From Lachnospiraceae bacterium UBA1201 (GTDB taxonomy: Bacteria > Bacillota > Clostridia > Lachnospirales > Lachnospiraceae): 17,731 nucleotides of DNA. Within the stretch, counting starts at the first letter, position 1; each line of letters opens with the position of its first letter. The translations under genes were made by a program, and so were the position numbers. This document shows positions 6,731-13,999 of this stretch, piece after piece. The notes below the pieces were generated by a model that saw only the letters and a list, made by a program, of their open reading frames with translations, did not search any database and had not been told where the DNA came from. The stretch is taken from NCBI GenBank assembly GCA_002309675.1, contig DBXX01000095.1, forward strand, positions 8,638 to 26,368, written 5' to 3'.

Positions 6731-8506
6731 ATGAAAACTATATTGGAAGAGATCAGCGTATACCTTGGAGAAGCATTTGCCGCAGCAGGTTATGATGCAG
6801 CGCTCGGAAAGGTAAGCGTTTCGAACCGACCGGATCTCTGCGAATTTCAGTGCAATGGCGCCATGGCAGGAGCGAAACAGTATAAGAAGGCTCCGGCCGT
6901 TATCGCGAAAGAGGTCGTGGCCGCTCTTCCTGCGGAGAATATCTTCTCCATGGTCGACGTAGTCATGCCCGGTTTCATCAACCTGAATATCTCCGAGGAG
7001 TTTCTGACAGACTATCTCGGACAAATGGAAGAAGCCGGCCGTGAAGGCCGTTTTGGTGCGCCCGAAGGTGCAGGCAAAAAGGTCGTTATGGACTACGGCG
7101 GCCCGAATGTGGCGAAGCCCCTGCATGTGGGACATCTTCGTTCTGCCATCATCGGCGAGAGCGTCAAGCGGATCCGTACCTACATGGGAGATAAAGTCAC
7201 CGGAGACGTACATCTCGGGGACTGGGGATTGCAGATGGGTCTGATCATCGAGGAACTTAGAGACCGTCAGCCTTCTTTGTGCTATTTTGATCCCGATTTC
7301 ACCGGAGAATATCCGAAGGAAGCTCCCTTTACCTTAAGCGAGCTGGAGGATATCTATCCCGCGGCAAATGCGAGAAAGAAAGAGGATGAGGAATTCGCCG
7401 TAAGGGCGCATGATGCAGTCGTGAAGATTCAGCAGGGCGATCCTGCTTATCTGGCACTTTGGCAGCATATCATGAACCTGTCCGTTCCGGATCTGAAGAA
7501 GAATTACGATCGTCTGAATGTCTTCTTTGATCTGTGGATGGGTGAGAGTGACAGTAAGCCCCTCATCGAAGATATGATCCGTTCCATGAAGGAGTCCGGT
7601 GTTGCTTATAAGAGCGAAGGTGCTCTTGTGGTGGATGTGACGGAAGAGTCGGATTCCAAGGAGATCCCTCCCTGCATCGTTGAGAAGTCAGATGGCGCTG
7701 CCATTTACGCAACCACGGATCTGGCGACCATCGTCTGGAGGGAACAGAACCTGCATCCTGACATGTTCCTCTATGTGACGGATAAGCGTCAGGAACTCCA
7801 TTTTACACAGGTGTTCCGTACCGCAAGAAAGGCCGGCATTGTCCCCGAGGAGCGGGAGATGAAGTGGATGGGCTTCGGCACCATGAACGGTAAGGATGGT
7901 AAGCCCTTCAAGACTCGTGACGGAGGTGTCATGAGACTGGAGAGCCTCATCGCAGAAGTCTATGATGCTGTTCTTGAAAAAATAAAGGAAAATCGTTCCG
8001 TTGCCGAGGCGGACGCGCAAAAGACCGCTGAGAAGATCAGCCTGGCAGCCATAAAGTACGGAGACCTTTCCAATCAGGCTTCCAAGGATTATATCTTCGA
8101 TATCGATCGTTTTACTTCCTTCGACGGAAATACAGGACCTTACATCCTTTATACCATCGTGCGTATCCGTTCCATTCTGAAGAAGTATGAAGAAGAGACC
8201 GGCAATGCAGCATCCGCAGACAAACTTTCCGTGACAGGAAATCCTTCCGCCAAAGCCATGATGCAGGAAATCGTCAAGTGGAACGCGATGCTCACCTCCG
8301 CTTATGAGGAAAATGCTCCCCACAAGATCTGCGCATATCTTTTCGGCCTGTGTGATGCCTTCAACAGCTTCTATCACGAGACCAAGATCCTCGGTGAAGA
8401 GGATGAAACGAAGAAGCAGGCGTATTTGTCACTGATCACCCTGGCACTGGAGATCCTCGAAACTGCTATTTTCCTGTTGGGCTTCGACGCGCCGGAGCGC
8501 ATGTAA
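6731..8506 (+). CDS. argS: Arginyl-tRNA synthetase
   Basis: 591 aa, normal for the class I enzyme. It charges tRNA-Arg with arginine. The N-terminal Arg-tRNA synthetase domain (about 1-85) is followed by the catalytic core with KPLHVGHLRSAIIGESVKR; the HIGH-type motif is His132-Val-Gly-His135. In place of a classical KMSKS loop it has GKPFKTRDGGVMRLESL (from about residue 390), the form seen in the Escherichia coli-like group. The C-terminal DALR anticodon-binding domain holds NAPHKICAYLFGLCDAFNSFYH and ends FDAPERM. AAGGAG precedes the ATG. It is probably co-transcribed with glgA. Confidence 0.97.
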   Translation: MKTILEEISVYLGEAFAAAGYDAALGKVSVSNRPDLCEFQCNGAMAGAKQYKKAPAVIAKEVVAALPAENIFSMVDVVMPGFINLNISEEFLTDYLGQMEEAGREGRFGAPEGAGKKVVMDYGGPNVAKPLHVGHLRSAIIGESVKRIRTYMGDKVTGDVHLGDWGLQMGLIIEELRDRQPSLCYFDPDFTGEYPKEAPFTLSELEDIYPAANARKKEDEEFAVRAHDAVVKIQQGDPAYLALWQHIMNLSVPDLKKNYDRLNVFFDLWMGESDSKPLIEDMIRSMKESGVAYKSEGALVVDVTEESDSKEIPPCIVEKSDGAAIYATTDLATIVWREQNLHPDMFLYVTDKRQELHFTQVFRTARKAGIVPEEREMKWMGFGTMNGKDGKPFKTRDGGVMRLESLIAEVYDAVLEKIKENRSVAEADAQKTAEKISLAAIKYGDLSNQASKDYIFDIDRFTSFDGNTGPYILYTIVRIRSILKKYEEETGNAASADKLSVTGNPSAKAMMQEIVKWNAMLTSAYEENAPHKICAYLFGLCDAFNSFYHETKILGEEDETKKQAYLSLITLALEILETAIFLLGFDAPERM

Positions 8507-8530
8507 TACGATCATCTTATGGTTTTGTTA

Positions 8531-8558
8531 TGCGATAATACAGATCGCAGGAGACTGC
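8531..8558 (+). promoter_or_regulatory. Extended -10 candidate and hairpin over the ribosome binding site of the CmpB-like gene
   Basis: In the 53-nt gap after argS there is an extended -10 TGCGATAAT (8531-8539) without a good -35. The Shine-Dalgarno AGGAG (8549-8553) lies in a small hairpin, GCAG-GAGA-CTGC (8547-8558), with a GNRA-type loop, ending 1 nt before the ATG. The stem is only 4 bp and may be chance. Confidence 0.25.
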
Positions 8559-8559
8559 C

Positions 8560-9330
8560 ATGCAAAAATTTCAACTTATATTAACGACCCTGGTCTATCT
8601 GTTCGGGATGGGGAGCATCGCCGGCTGGTTTATCGAATTGTTCTACCGCCGGTTTCGCTCAAAGCAGAACCCGGAACGCAAATGGATCAACCCGGGATTT
8701 CTCGTAGGACCGTGTCTGCCTTTGTACGGATTCGGTCTTATTGTGCTGTATGGGATATCATCATTCCCCTTGCTTCAGGGAGATATCACGTTCGGAAAAG
8801 TCGTGATCACCGTCATCCTGATGGGGATCTTTCTGACGTCGCTTGAGTTTGTCGCAGGTCTGGTTTTCATAAAAGGACTTCGCATCAAGCTTTGGGATTA
8901 TTCCGAATGCTTCGGCAACATCTACGGGATCATCTGTCTTCGGTTTTCGATCTACTGGACCGTACTTGGCGCATTCTACTTCTTTTTCATCCAGAAGCAT
9001 ATGCTGAATATGGTCAACTGGCTTTGGGACAATATCGTCTTCAGTTTTTTTGTCGGCGTTTTCTTCGGTATCTTCCTGGTCGACGTCGGCTACTCGCTGA
9101 ACATCGTCGTTCGCATCCGCCGTTTTGCTACGGAGCATAAGATCATTGTCCGCTATGAATTGCTGCAGGCACAGGTCAAATCCATCGTCCGCACCGGAAA
9201 GAAGCCGTTCGACTTTTTGTTTTCCCTGGCCAATGACCTGCCGTTCATCGAGAACCTGAAAAATTACGAAGAAAAATACCGCAGCAAACTGGAACAGATA
9301 AAAGAGAAGACCAAACATAAGAAGAAATAG
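8560..9330 (+). CDS. CmpB-like membrane protein (putative ABC-transporter type IV, PF06541 type)
   Basis: 256 aa integral membrane protein with about five hydrophobic segments (roughly 5-27, 47-68, 79-105, 117-145 and 151-175) and a cytoplasmic C-terminal region of about 80 residues ending in a Lys-rich tail. The block GWFIELFYRRF, then KWINPGFLVGPCLPLYGFG, matches my memory of the family signature (GW-E--Y, N-GFL-GP--P-YG-G). Such proteins are common in Clostridia and usually named putative ABC transporter permease, but no ATPase is adjacent and the function is unknown. The start is ATG 8560, with AGGAG 6 nt upstream. The next gene, the SNF2 helicase, begins 10 nt after the stop, so the pair is likely co-transcribed. 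Confidence 0.75.
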   Translation: MQKFQLILTTLVYLFGMGSIAGWFIELFYRRFRSKQNPERKWINPGFLVGPCLPLYGFGLIVLYGISSFPLLQGDITFGKVVITVILMGIFLTSLEFVAGLVFIKGLRIKLWDYSECFGNIYGIICLRFSIYWTVLGAFYFFFIQKHMLNMVNWLWDNIVFSFFVGVFFGIFLVDVGYSLNIVVRIRRFATEHKIIVRYELLQAQVKSIVRTGKKPFDFLFSLANDLPFIENLKNYEEKYRSKLEQIKEKTKHKKK

Positions 9331-9340
9331 AGGAGTTCAA

Positions 9341-12300
9341 ATGTCGGGGCGTTCATCGATCATGCTCAGTGCAGTCAACAATCTTGAATATTATAACGGG
9401 CTGTCACTGTCGAAAACAGGCGCATATCGCGTGGTCAATGTCAGCTCGTTTTGGAAGGATGAGATCACCGTTCTCGGGGCGACCGATGAGGCAGCCGGGC
9501 AGGGGGATCCTTTGTTTATTAAGATCACCTATCATCCAAACTCCGAACGTTACACGCAGAATTCCTGCAGCCGCTGCCATGCCTCGGGAAATCTGTGCCG
9601 TCACGGCGTTGCGATCGCGATCCTTTGGGCCGCAACTGCATTGTCCGATGAGACGCGTATGCTAAAGAGTGCCGATCCGGAAGATCCGGTGATCGCCTCC
9701 CTGATCGAGTCGTATTCCGAAATGGAGTGGGATGAAGAGGAGCTGCGTGAAAAGGTTTCCCTGCTTCCCCAGATCATTTTAAACGATGATACGCATTATC
9801 CTTACGCGGTCGAATATAAGATCGGGATCGAGCGCCCGTATGTTTTGAAAAATCTGTCGGAATTTGCCGAACACGTCCGTAACCGGGATCATGTTTCATA
9901 CGGAAAGCAACTTTCTTTCCGGCATGTCCGCGAAGCATTTGCCGAAAACTCGCTGCCACAGCTGGATTTTATCCTGCGTACGGAAGAGGCTCGCAGGTTC
10001 CTGTTGAACCGTTATGAGACTCCGAAAGGTCTGCACCACATTCCGCTGACCGAAAACAACACGGCGAACTTCCTTCGTTCTCTGGATCCTCCGCAGATCG
10101 TGGTCGCGGACAGTGAACTTCCGCATCTCATGCCCGTAATCGCCTCAAATCCGGACATTTTATGTAGAATCGACAAAATACACGACGACCATATAAAAAT
10201 CGGTTTAGAGGGCCATATACGCTTAATTTCGGCAGGTCATGAACTGGCGCTTATCCTGGATAACCGAATCTACCTGTGTGATCCGGATTTTTCCGCGAAA
10301 GCCGGTCCTTTTTTAGCCGGATTTCTGCAGGGGAAGGGCGGACGCAGACAGAACGACATTTTCCGTGTCATCCACAAAGACCGTTTCGGTGAATTCTATG
10401 CGAAGGTTCTGTATCCGATAGAATCACGGATCCGGATCGAAGCGTCGGAAGATATCGATCTGACAAAATACACTCCGGTTGCACCTCTTATTACGTTCTT
10501 CCTCGACGTACCCGAAGAGAAAGAAAACGGACTGCTGACTCTGCGTGTGAAGATCTCGTATGATGATATCCCCGTGGAACTCGGGATCGCTTCGGAAGCA
10601 GAAGACCGGCTTGCCGCGTACCGGCGCAACATGTCGTTGGAGCGTAAGATCCGCGCCCGTATACGCAGTTATTTTGAAAATGATCCTTCACAAAAAGACC
10701 TGTTTCGTCTGGATACGGAAGACAAATTGTATGAGTTTTATTACGAAGGCATGGATTTTCTGTACCGGTTTGGTTCGGTCTATGCTTCGGAAGACGTTAA
10801 GCAGATACGTGTTCGCCCGAAATCGAATATCCGGGTAGGTGTCTCCTTAAGCGGAAATCTTCTGGATCTTAATATTGCAGATCCCGACGGACTTACGTTA
10901 AAGGAACTTGCATCGCTGCTGGATCAATATCGAAAGAAAAAGAAATACTATCGTTTGAAAGACGGCACATTCTTTTCCCTGGAAGAAGGCTCCGCAGCCC
11001 TGGAAGAAGCCGATCGCCTGTTTCGGGAGCTGCATGTTTCGACACGTTCGCTGAGTGAGAAAGAAAACGATGCCTTGTCGCTGCCTGTGAATCGTATCTT
11101 TTATCTGGAGCAATTGGCCCGTTCACTGGACGATGCAACATCGATCACGATCGACGCGCAGGCCCGTTCATTTTCCGAAAACTTTTTAAGCCCTACAGAG
11201 GGAACAACAAAGATCCCCGAGAGTTTAAACGGTGTGCTTAGGGATTATCAGATTCAGGGCTTTTGCTGGTTGAAGAAACTGCAGAAATACGGTTTCGGCG
11301 GTATCCTGGCAGATGAAATGGGCCTCGGAAAAACGGTCCAGCTGCTCAGCCTCCTTCTGTCCGAAAAGGAAGAAGGGAGACCGTGCCACACATTGATCGT
11401 CTGCCCTGCGTCCCTGATATTCAACTGGTATAATGAGATCCGTAAGTTCACGCCTGAGCTTCGCAGCGTCATGGTGATCGGATCGGCGGCCGAGCGCGCA
11501 GCCATTCTGGAAGAACATTCCGGTTATGATATCCTGATCACATCCTACGATCTGTTACGAAGGGATTATGCGCAGTATAGTTCAGTCGAGTTTACTTTCG
11601 AGATTCTTGACGAAGCCCAGTATATCAAAAACCAGCAAACGAAAAATGCCCTGGCCGTAAGATCGATCCACAGTGTGACCCGGTATGCACTCACCGGAAC
11701 GCCCATTGAAAACCGCCTGAGCGAGCTTTGGAGCATCTTTTCATTCCTGATGCCCGGCTATCTGTATGATTATTCCGAATTCCGGGATCGTTTTGAAATG
11801 CCCATCGTAAAGGATGACGATACGAAGGCAGCGGATAAACTCCGGGCTATGATCGCGCCGTTTATCATGCGGCGCCGGAAGAAAGATGTGCTGCCTGAAC
11901 TTCCCGATAAGCTGGAAGAGACGGTATTTGTACGGCTGGAGGGAGAGCAGCGCAAACTCTACGATGCGTGGACGGCCCGGCTTCTCGAACAACTGTCCGG
12001 TCAGAGCGACGAGGCCTATGCGCAAAATAAGATCGAGATCCTTTCGCAACTTCTGCGCCTGCGGCAGATCTGTTGTTCCCCCGACCTGGTATATGAAGAC
12101 TACAAAGGGGGCAATGCAAAACTCGATGCTTGTATGGAGTATATTCAGCAGGCCCTCGAGGGTGGCCATAAAATGCTCATTTTCAGCCAATTCACTTCCA
12201 TGCTGGAGATTATCGCCGAACGCCTAAAAGCCGAAAACTGGGCTTTTTATCGCATTACAGGGGATACTCCGAAGCAGGAGCGGGCGGAACTGGTCGAAAA

Positions 12301-12634
12301 GTTCCAGGATGAGACGCAAACCGACACCCGAATCTTCCTGATCTCGTTGAAAGCGGGCGGTACCGGACTGAACCTGACGGCTGCAGACATCGTGATCCAT
12401 TATGATCCCTGGTGGAACCTTTCGGTCCAGAACCAGGCGACCGACCGCACGCACCGGATCGGCCAGAATAACGTTGTTTCGGTATTCCGACTGATCACGG
12501 AAAACACGATCGAAGAGAATATCTTAAAACTTCAACAGGCGAAGGGGGACTTAGCGGAGAGGATCCTCGATACCGAGAAAGCATCCTTCGGCAACCTCAC
12601 TCGTGAGGAACTGCTGGAACTGCTTCGTCCCTGA
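9341..12634 (+). CDS. SWIM zinc finger / SNF2-family helicase
   Basis: 1097 aa. Domains in order: a SWIM-type zinc finger near residues 70-95 (Cys76, Cys79, Cys86, His88), a long middle region of the bacterial SNF2-helicase-associated type (about 100-600), then the two-lobe SNF2 ATPase. ATPase motifs: I LADEMGLGKTVQLL (from about 655), II DEAQ (757-760), III ALTGTPIENRLSELW, V SLKAGGTGLNLTAADIVIHY and VI QATDRTHRIGQ (about 1031-1041). All are intact, so it should be an active DNA- or nucleic acid-dependent ATPase/translocase. Its biological role is not known for this bacterial group. The SWIM spacing here is CxxC-x6-CxH, one residue longer than the usual CxC. GAGGAG precedes ATG 9341; Met8 is an alternative start. 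No restriction or toxin genes are adjacent. Confidence 0.92.
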   Translation: MSGRSSIMLSAVNNLEYYNGLSLSKTGAYRVVNVSSFWKDEITVLGATDEAAGQGDPLFIKITYHPNSERYTQNSCSRCHASGNLCRHGVAIAILWAATALSDETRMLKSADPEDPVIASLIESYSEMEWDEEELREKVSLLPQIILNDDTHYPYAVEYKIGIERPYVLKNLSEFAEHVRNRDHVSYGKQLSFRHVREAFAENSLPQLDFILRTEEARRFLLNRYETPKGLHHIPLTENNTANFLRSLDPPQIVVADSELPHLMPVIASNPDILCRIDKIHDDHIKIGLEGHIRLISAGHELALILDNRIYLCDPDFSAKAGPFLAGFLQGKGGRRQNDIFRVIHKDRFGEFYAKVLYPIESRIRIEASEDIDLTKYTPVAPLITFFLDVPEEKENGLLTLRVKISYDDIPVELGIASEAEDRLAAYRRNMSLERKIRARIRSYFENDPSQKDLFRLDTEDKLYEFYYEGMDFLYRFGSVYASEDVKQIRVRPKSNIRVGVSLSGNLLDLNIADPDGLTLKELASLLDQYRKKKKYYRLKDGTFFSLEEGSAALEEADRLFRELHVSTRSLSEKENDALSLPVNRIFYLEQLARSLDDATSITIDAQARSFSENFLSPTEGTTKIPESLNGVLRDYQIQGFCWLKKLQKYGFGGILADEMGLGKTVQLLSLLLSEKEEGRPCHTLIVCPASLIFNWYNEIRKFTPELRSVMVIGSAAERAAILEEHSGYDILITSYDLLRRDYAQYSSVEFTFEILDEAQYIKNQQTKNALAVRSIHSVTRYALTGTPIENRLSELWSIFSFLMPGYLYDYSEFRDRFEMPIVKDDDTKAADKLRAMIAPFIMRRRKKDVLPELPDKLEETVFVRLEGEQRKLYDAWTARLLEQLSGQSDEAYAQNKIEILSQLLRLRQICCSPDLVYEDYKGGNAKLDACMEYIQQALEGGHKMLIFSQFTSMLEIIAERLKAENWAFYRITGDTPKQERAELVEKFQDETQTDTRIFLISLKAGGTGLNLTAADIVIHYDPWWNLSVQNQATDRTHRIGQNNVVSVFRLITENTIEENILKLQQAKGDLAERILDTEKASFGNLTREELLELLRP

Positions 12635-12644
12635 TCTGTAACAT

Positions 12645-12676
12645 AAAAAAAGCACCGAAGCCGATCGGTTCGTGCT
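12645..12676 (-). terminator. Intrinsic terminator reading leftwards (minus strand)
   Basis: On the minus strand, AGCAC/GTGCT, GAA/TTC and CC/GG pair around a GATC loop (12651-12676, with single bulges at 12656 and 12660), followed by seven Ts (complement of 12645-12651). On the + strand the stem is followed by AAAAA, so it cannot serve the SNF2 gene. The nearest minus-strand gene that could use it is lexA, whose stop is about 675 nt to the right, beyond the opposing phosphatase gene. Confidence 0.7.
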
Positions 12677-12685
12677 AAAAATGCC

Positions 12686-12772
12686 CAAATATTTGCCAGG
12701 GTGAGAATATGACATAAAAATGAGCTTGTGTTGATCATTTTTTGAATTACATTGTCCTGAGGAATAATAGAT
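12686..12772 (+). promoter_or_regulatory. Upstream region of the phosphatase gene: palindromes and weak promoter
   Basis: The 138-nt gap between the SNF2 gene and the phosphatase gene contains, besides the minus-strand terminator, a perfect 10-bp palindrome CAAATATTTG (12686-12695) and an AT-rich inverted repeat AAAAATGA/TCATTTTT (12716-12723 with 12735-12742) that could end SNF2 transcription weakly. The best promoter I can see is TTGTGT (12726-12731) and TACATT (12749-12754), 17 bp apart and poor. A good GAGGA ribosome binding site (12759-12763) precedes the ATG. Confidence 0.3.
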
Positions 12773-13345
12773 ATGCCAAACATTACCCGAATCATATTCG
12801 TCCGACATGCCAGAGCCCTGTATGGGGAAGACGATAGAATAAGGCCGCTCTCGGAGGACGGTTTTAAAAGCAGAACAATCGTTGTTGATACATTAAAAGA
12901 ATTCAAGATCGATCGTTTCATGAGCAGTCCCTATAAAAGAAGCGTTGATACAATAAAACCGGCTGCCGATCATTTCGGCATGCCGATCATAACGGATGAA
13001 CGTTTTAGAGAAAAAAAGGTCGGAACTTGGGAAAACGGCTGGTTGGAAAAAAGATGGGCAGATTTTTCGTGCGCAGAAGAAGGCGGAGAGTGCCTGGCAT
13101 CGGTGCAGTCACGAAATATAGAGGCATTAAAAGATGTTCTTACCGCTCATGCAGGCGAAACGATAGTGATCGGGACGCATGGCACGGCGTTATCGACGAT
13201 TTTGAACTATTATGATAATTCTTTCGGACTTAACGACTTTTTGAGAATAGTCGGATGGATGCCATATATAGTAGAACTTACTTTTGACGGCGATAAACTC
13301 ATAGAGAAGAAAGAATTGGCTTACGTTGTGACAAATATAGAGTAG
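12773..13345 (+). CDS. Histidine phosphatase family protein (phosphoglycerate mutase-like)
   Basis: 190 aa. The N-terminal RHA/RHG-type motif is IIFVRHARA, with Arg11 and His12 (the phospho-accepting histidine). It is followed by MSSPYKRSVDTI, a second conserved arginine region, DERFREKKVGTWENGW with the acid/base glutamate region, and GTHGTALSTIL with the second catalytic histidine. This is the branch-2-like small cytosolic phosphatase fold; the substrate cannot be inferred. Compared with its neighbours the gene is visibly AT-richer, with many AGA and ATA codons, which suggests separate acquisition. It meets lexA tail to tail with 6 bp between stops and no terminator between them. GAGGA lies 9 nt before the ATG. 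Confidence 0.85.
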   Translation: MPNITRIIFVRHARALYGEDDRIRPLSEDGFKSRTIVVDTLKEFKIDRFMSSPYKRSVDTIKPAADHFGMPIITDERFREKKVGTWENGWLEKRWADFSCAEEGGECLASVQSRNIEALKDVLTAHAGETIVIGTHGTALSTILNYYDNSFGLNDFLRIVGWMPYIVELTFDGDKLIEKKELAYVVTNIE

Positions 13346-13351
13346 GGAGTG

Positions 13352-13963
13352 TTAAAAGATCCGAAAGAGTCCGACGACCTTTCCCAGTATCTTACATTCC
13401 TTTACGATTATAGGCTCCATAGTGTCGTTTTCCGGCTGGAGACGATAGTGTCCCTTTTCTTTATAAAATGTTTTTACGGTGGCTTCGTTATCGATCAAAA
13501 CCACGACTACATCGCCGTTTTCGGCAGTGGGAGTGGAAGAGACGATAACCTGGTCACCGTTTCGTATTCCGATATTGACCATGCTTTCGCCTTTTACTTT
13601 CAGCATGAATAAGGTTCCCGAATGGGGCAATGCATCGCTGTTTACCGAAAAATACCCTTCGATATTCTGTTCGGCTAAGATCGGCAGTCCGGCAGCTACG
13701 CGTCCGATCAACGGGATGTGTACGATATTTGAGCGAAGATCTTTATCATTTATGATCTCGATGGCCCGGTTTTTCCCTGTACCGCGGCGAATATAGCCCT
13801 TTTTCTCCAGCGTTTCCAAATGGCCGAATACGGTAGAAGTCGAGCTCAGTTCCAAATCGTCGCAGATCTCACGGACCGAAGGAGAATAACCGTTTCGGCG
13901 AGTGAATTCAGTCAAATATTCATAGACGCGTTGTTGTTTCGCGGTCAGTTTTTCATTTTCCAT
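13352..13963 (-). CDS. lexA: LexA repressor of the SOS response
   Basis: 203 aa, normal length. The N-terminal winged-helix domain (about 1-70) contains TRRNGYSPSVREICDDLELS and SSTSTVFGHLETLEKKGYI. The self-cleavage site is Ala91-Gly92 in GRVAAGLPILA. Catalytic residues are Ser127 (VKGESM) and Lys164 (ATVKTF). RecA-stimulated autocleavage would induce DNA repair genes. The start is supported by TTGAGG 8 nt upstream of the ATG. It lies 36 nt after glmS on the same strand and is probably co-transcribed with it. I see no GAAC-N4-GTTC SOS box upstream of it or of glmS, so autoregulation through a canonical box is not evident. Confidence 0.96.
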   Translation of the reverse strand: MENEKLTAKQQRVYEYLTEFTRRNGYSPSVREICDDLELSSTSTVFGHLETLEKKGYIRRGTGKNRAIEIINDKDLRSNIVHIPLIGRVAAGLPILAEQNIEGYFSVNSDALPHSGTLFMLKVKGESMVNIGIRNGDQVIVSSTPTAENGDVVVVLIDNEATVKTFYKEKGHYRLQPENDTMEPIIVKECKILGKVVGLFRIF

Positions 13964-13999
13964 AGTTAAACCTCAATTCACTCACAGAAACGGGATCGA

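Noticed and set aside
7688..8377. A 229-codon open frame on the minus strand opposite argS
   Set aside because: Shadow of the argS frame; no motif and no ribosome binding site.
12645..12676. Terminator for the SNF2 helicase gene
   Set aside because: On the + strand the stem is followed by As, and the T tract is on the minus strand, so it works leftwards only.
12873..12884. GAACAATCGTTG, one mismatch from the SOS core GAAC-N4-GTTC
   Set aside because: It lies inside the phosphatase coding region, about 100 bp after its start codon, and is easily expected by chance.
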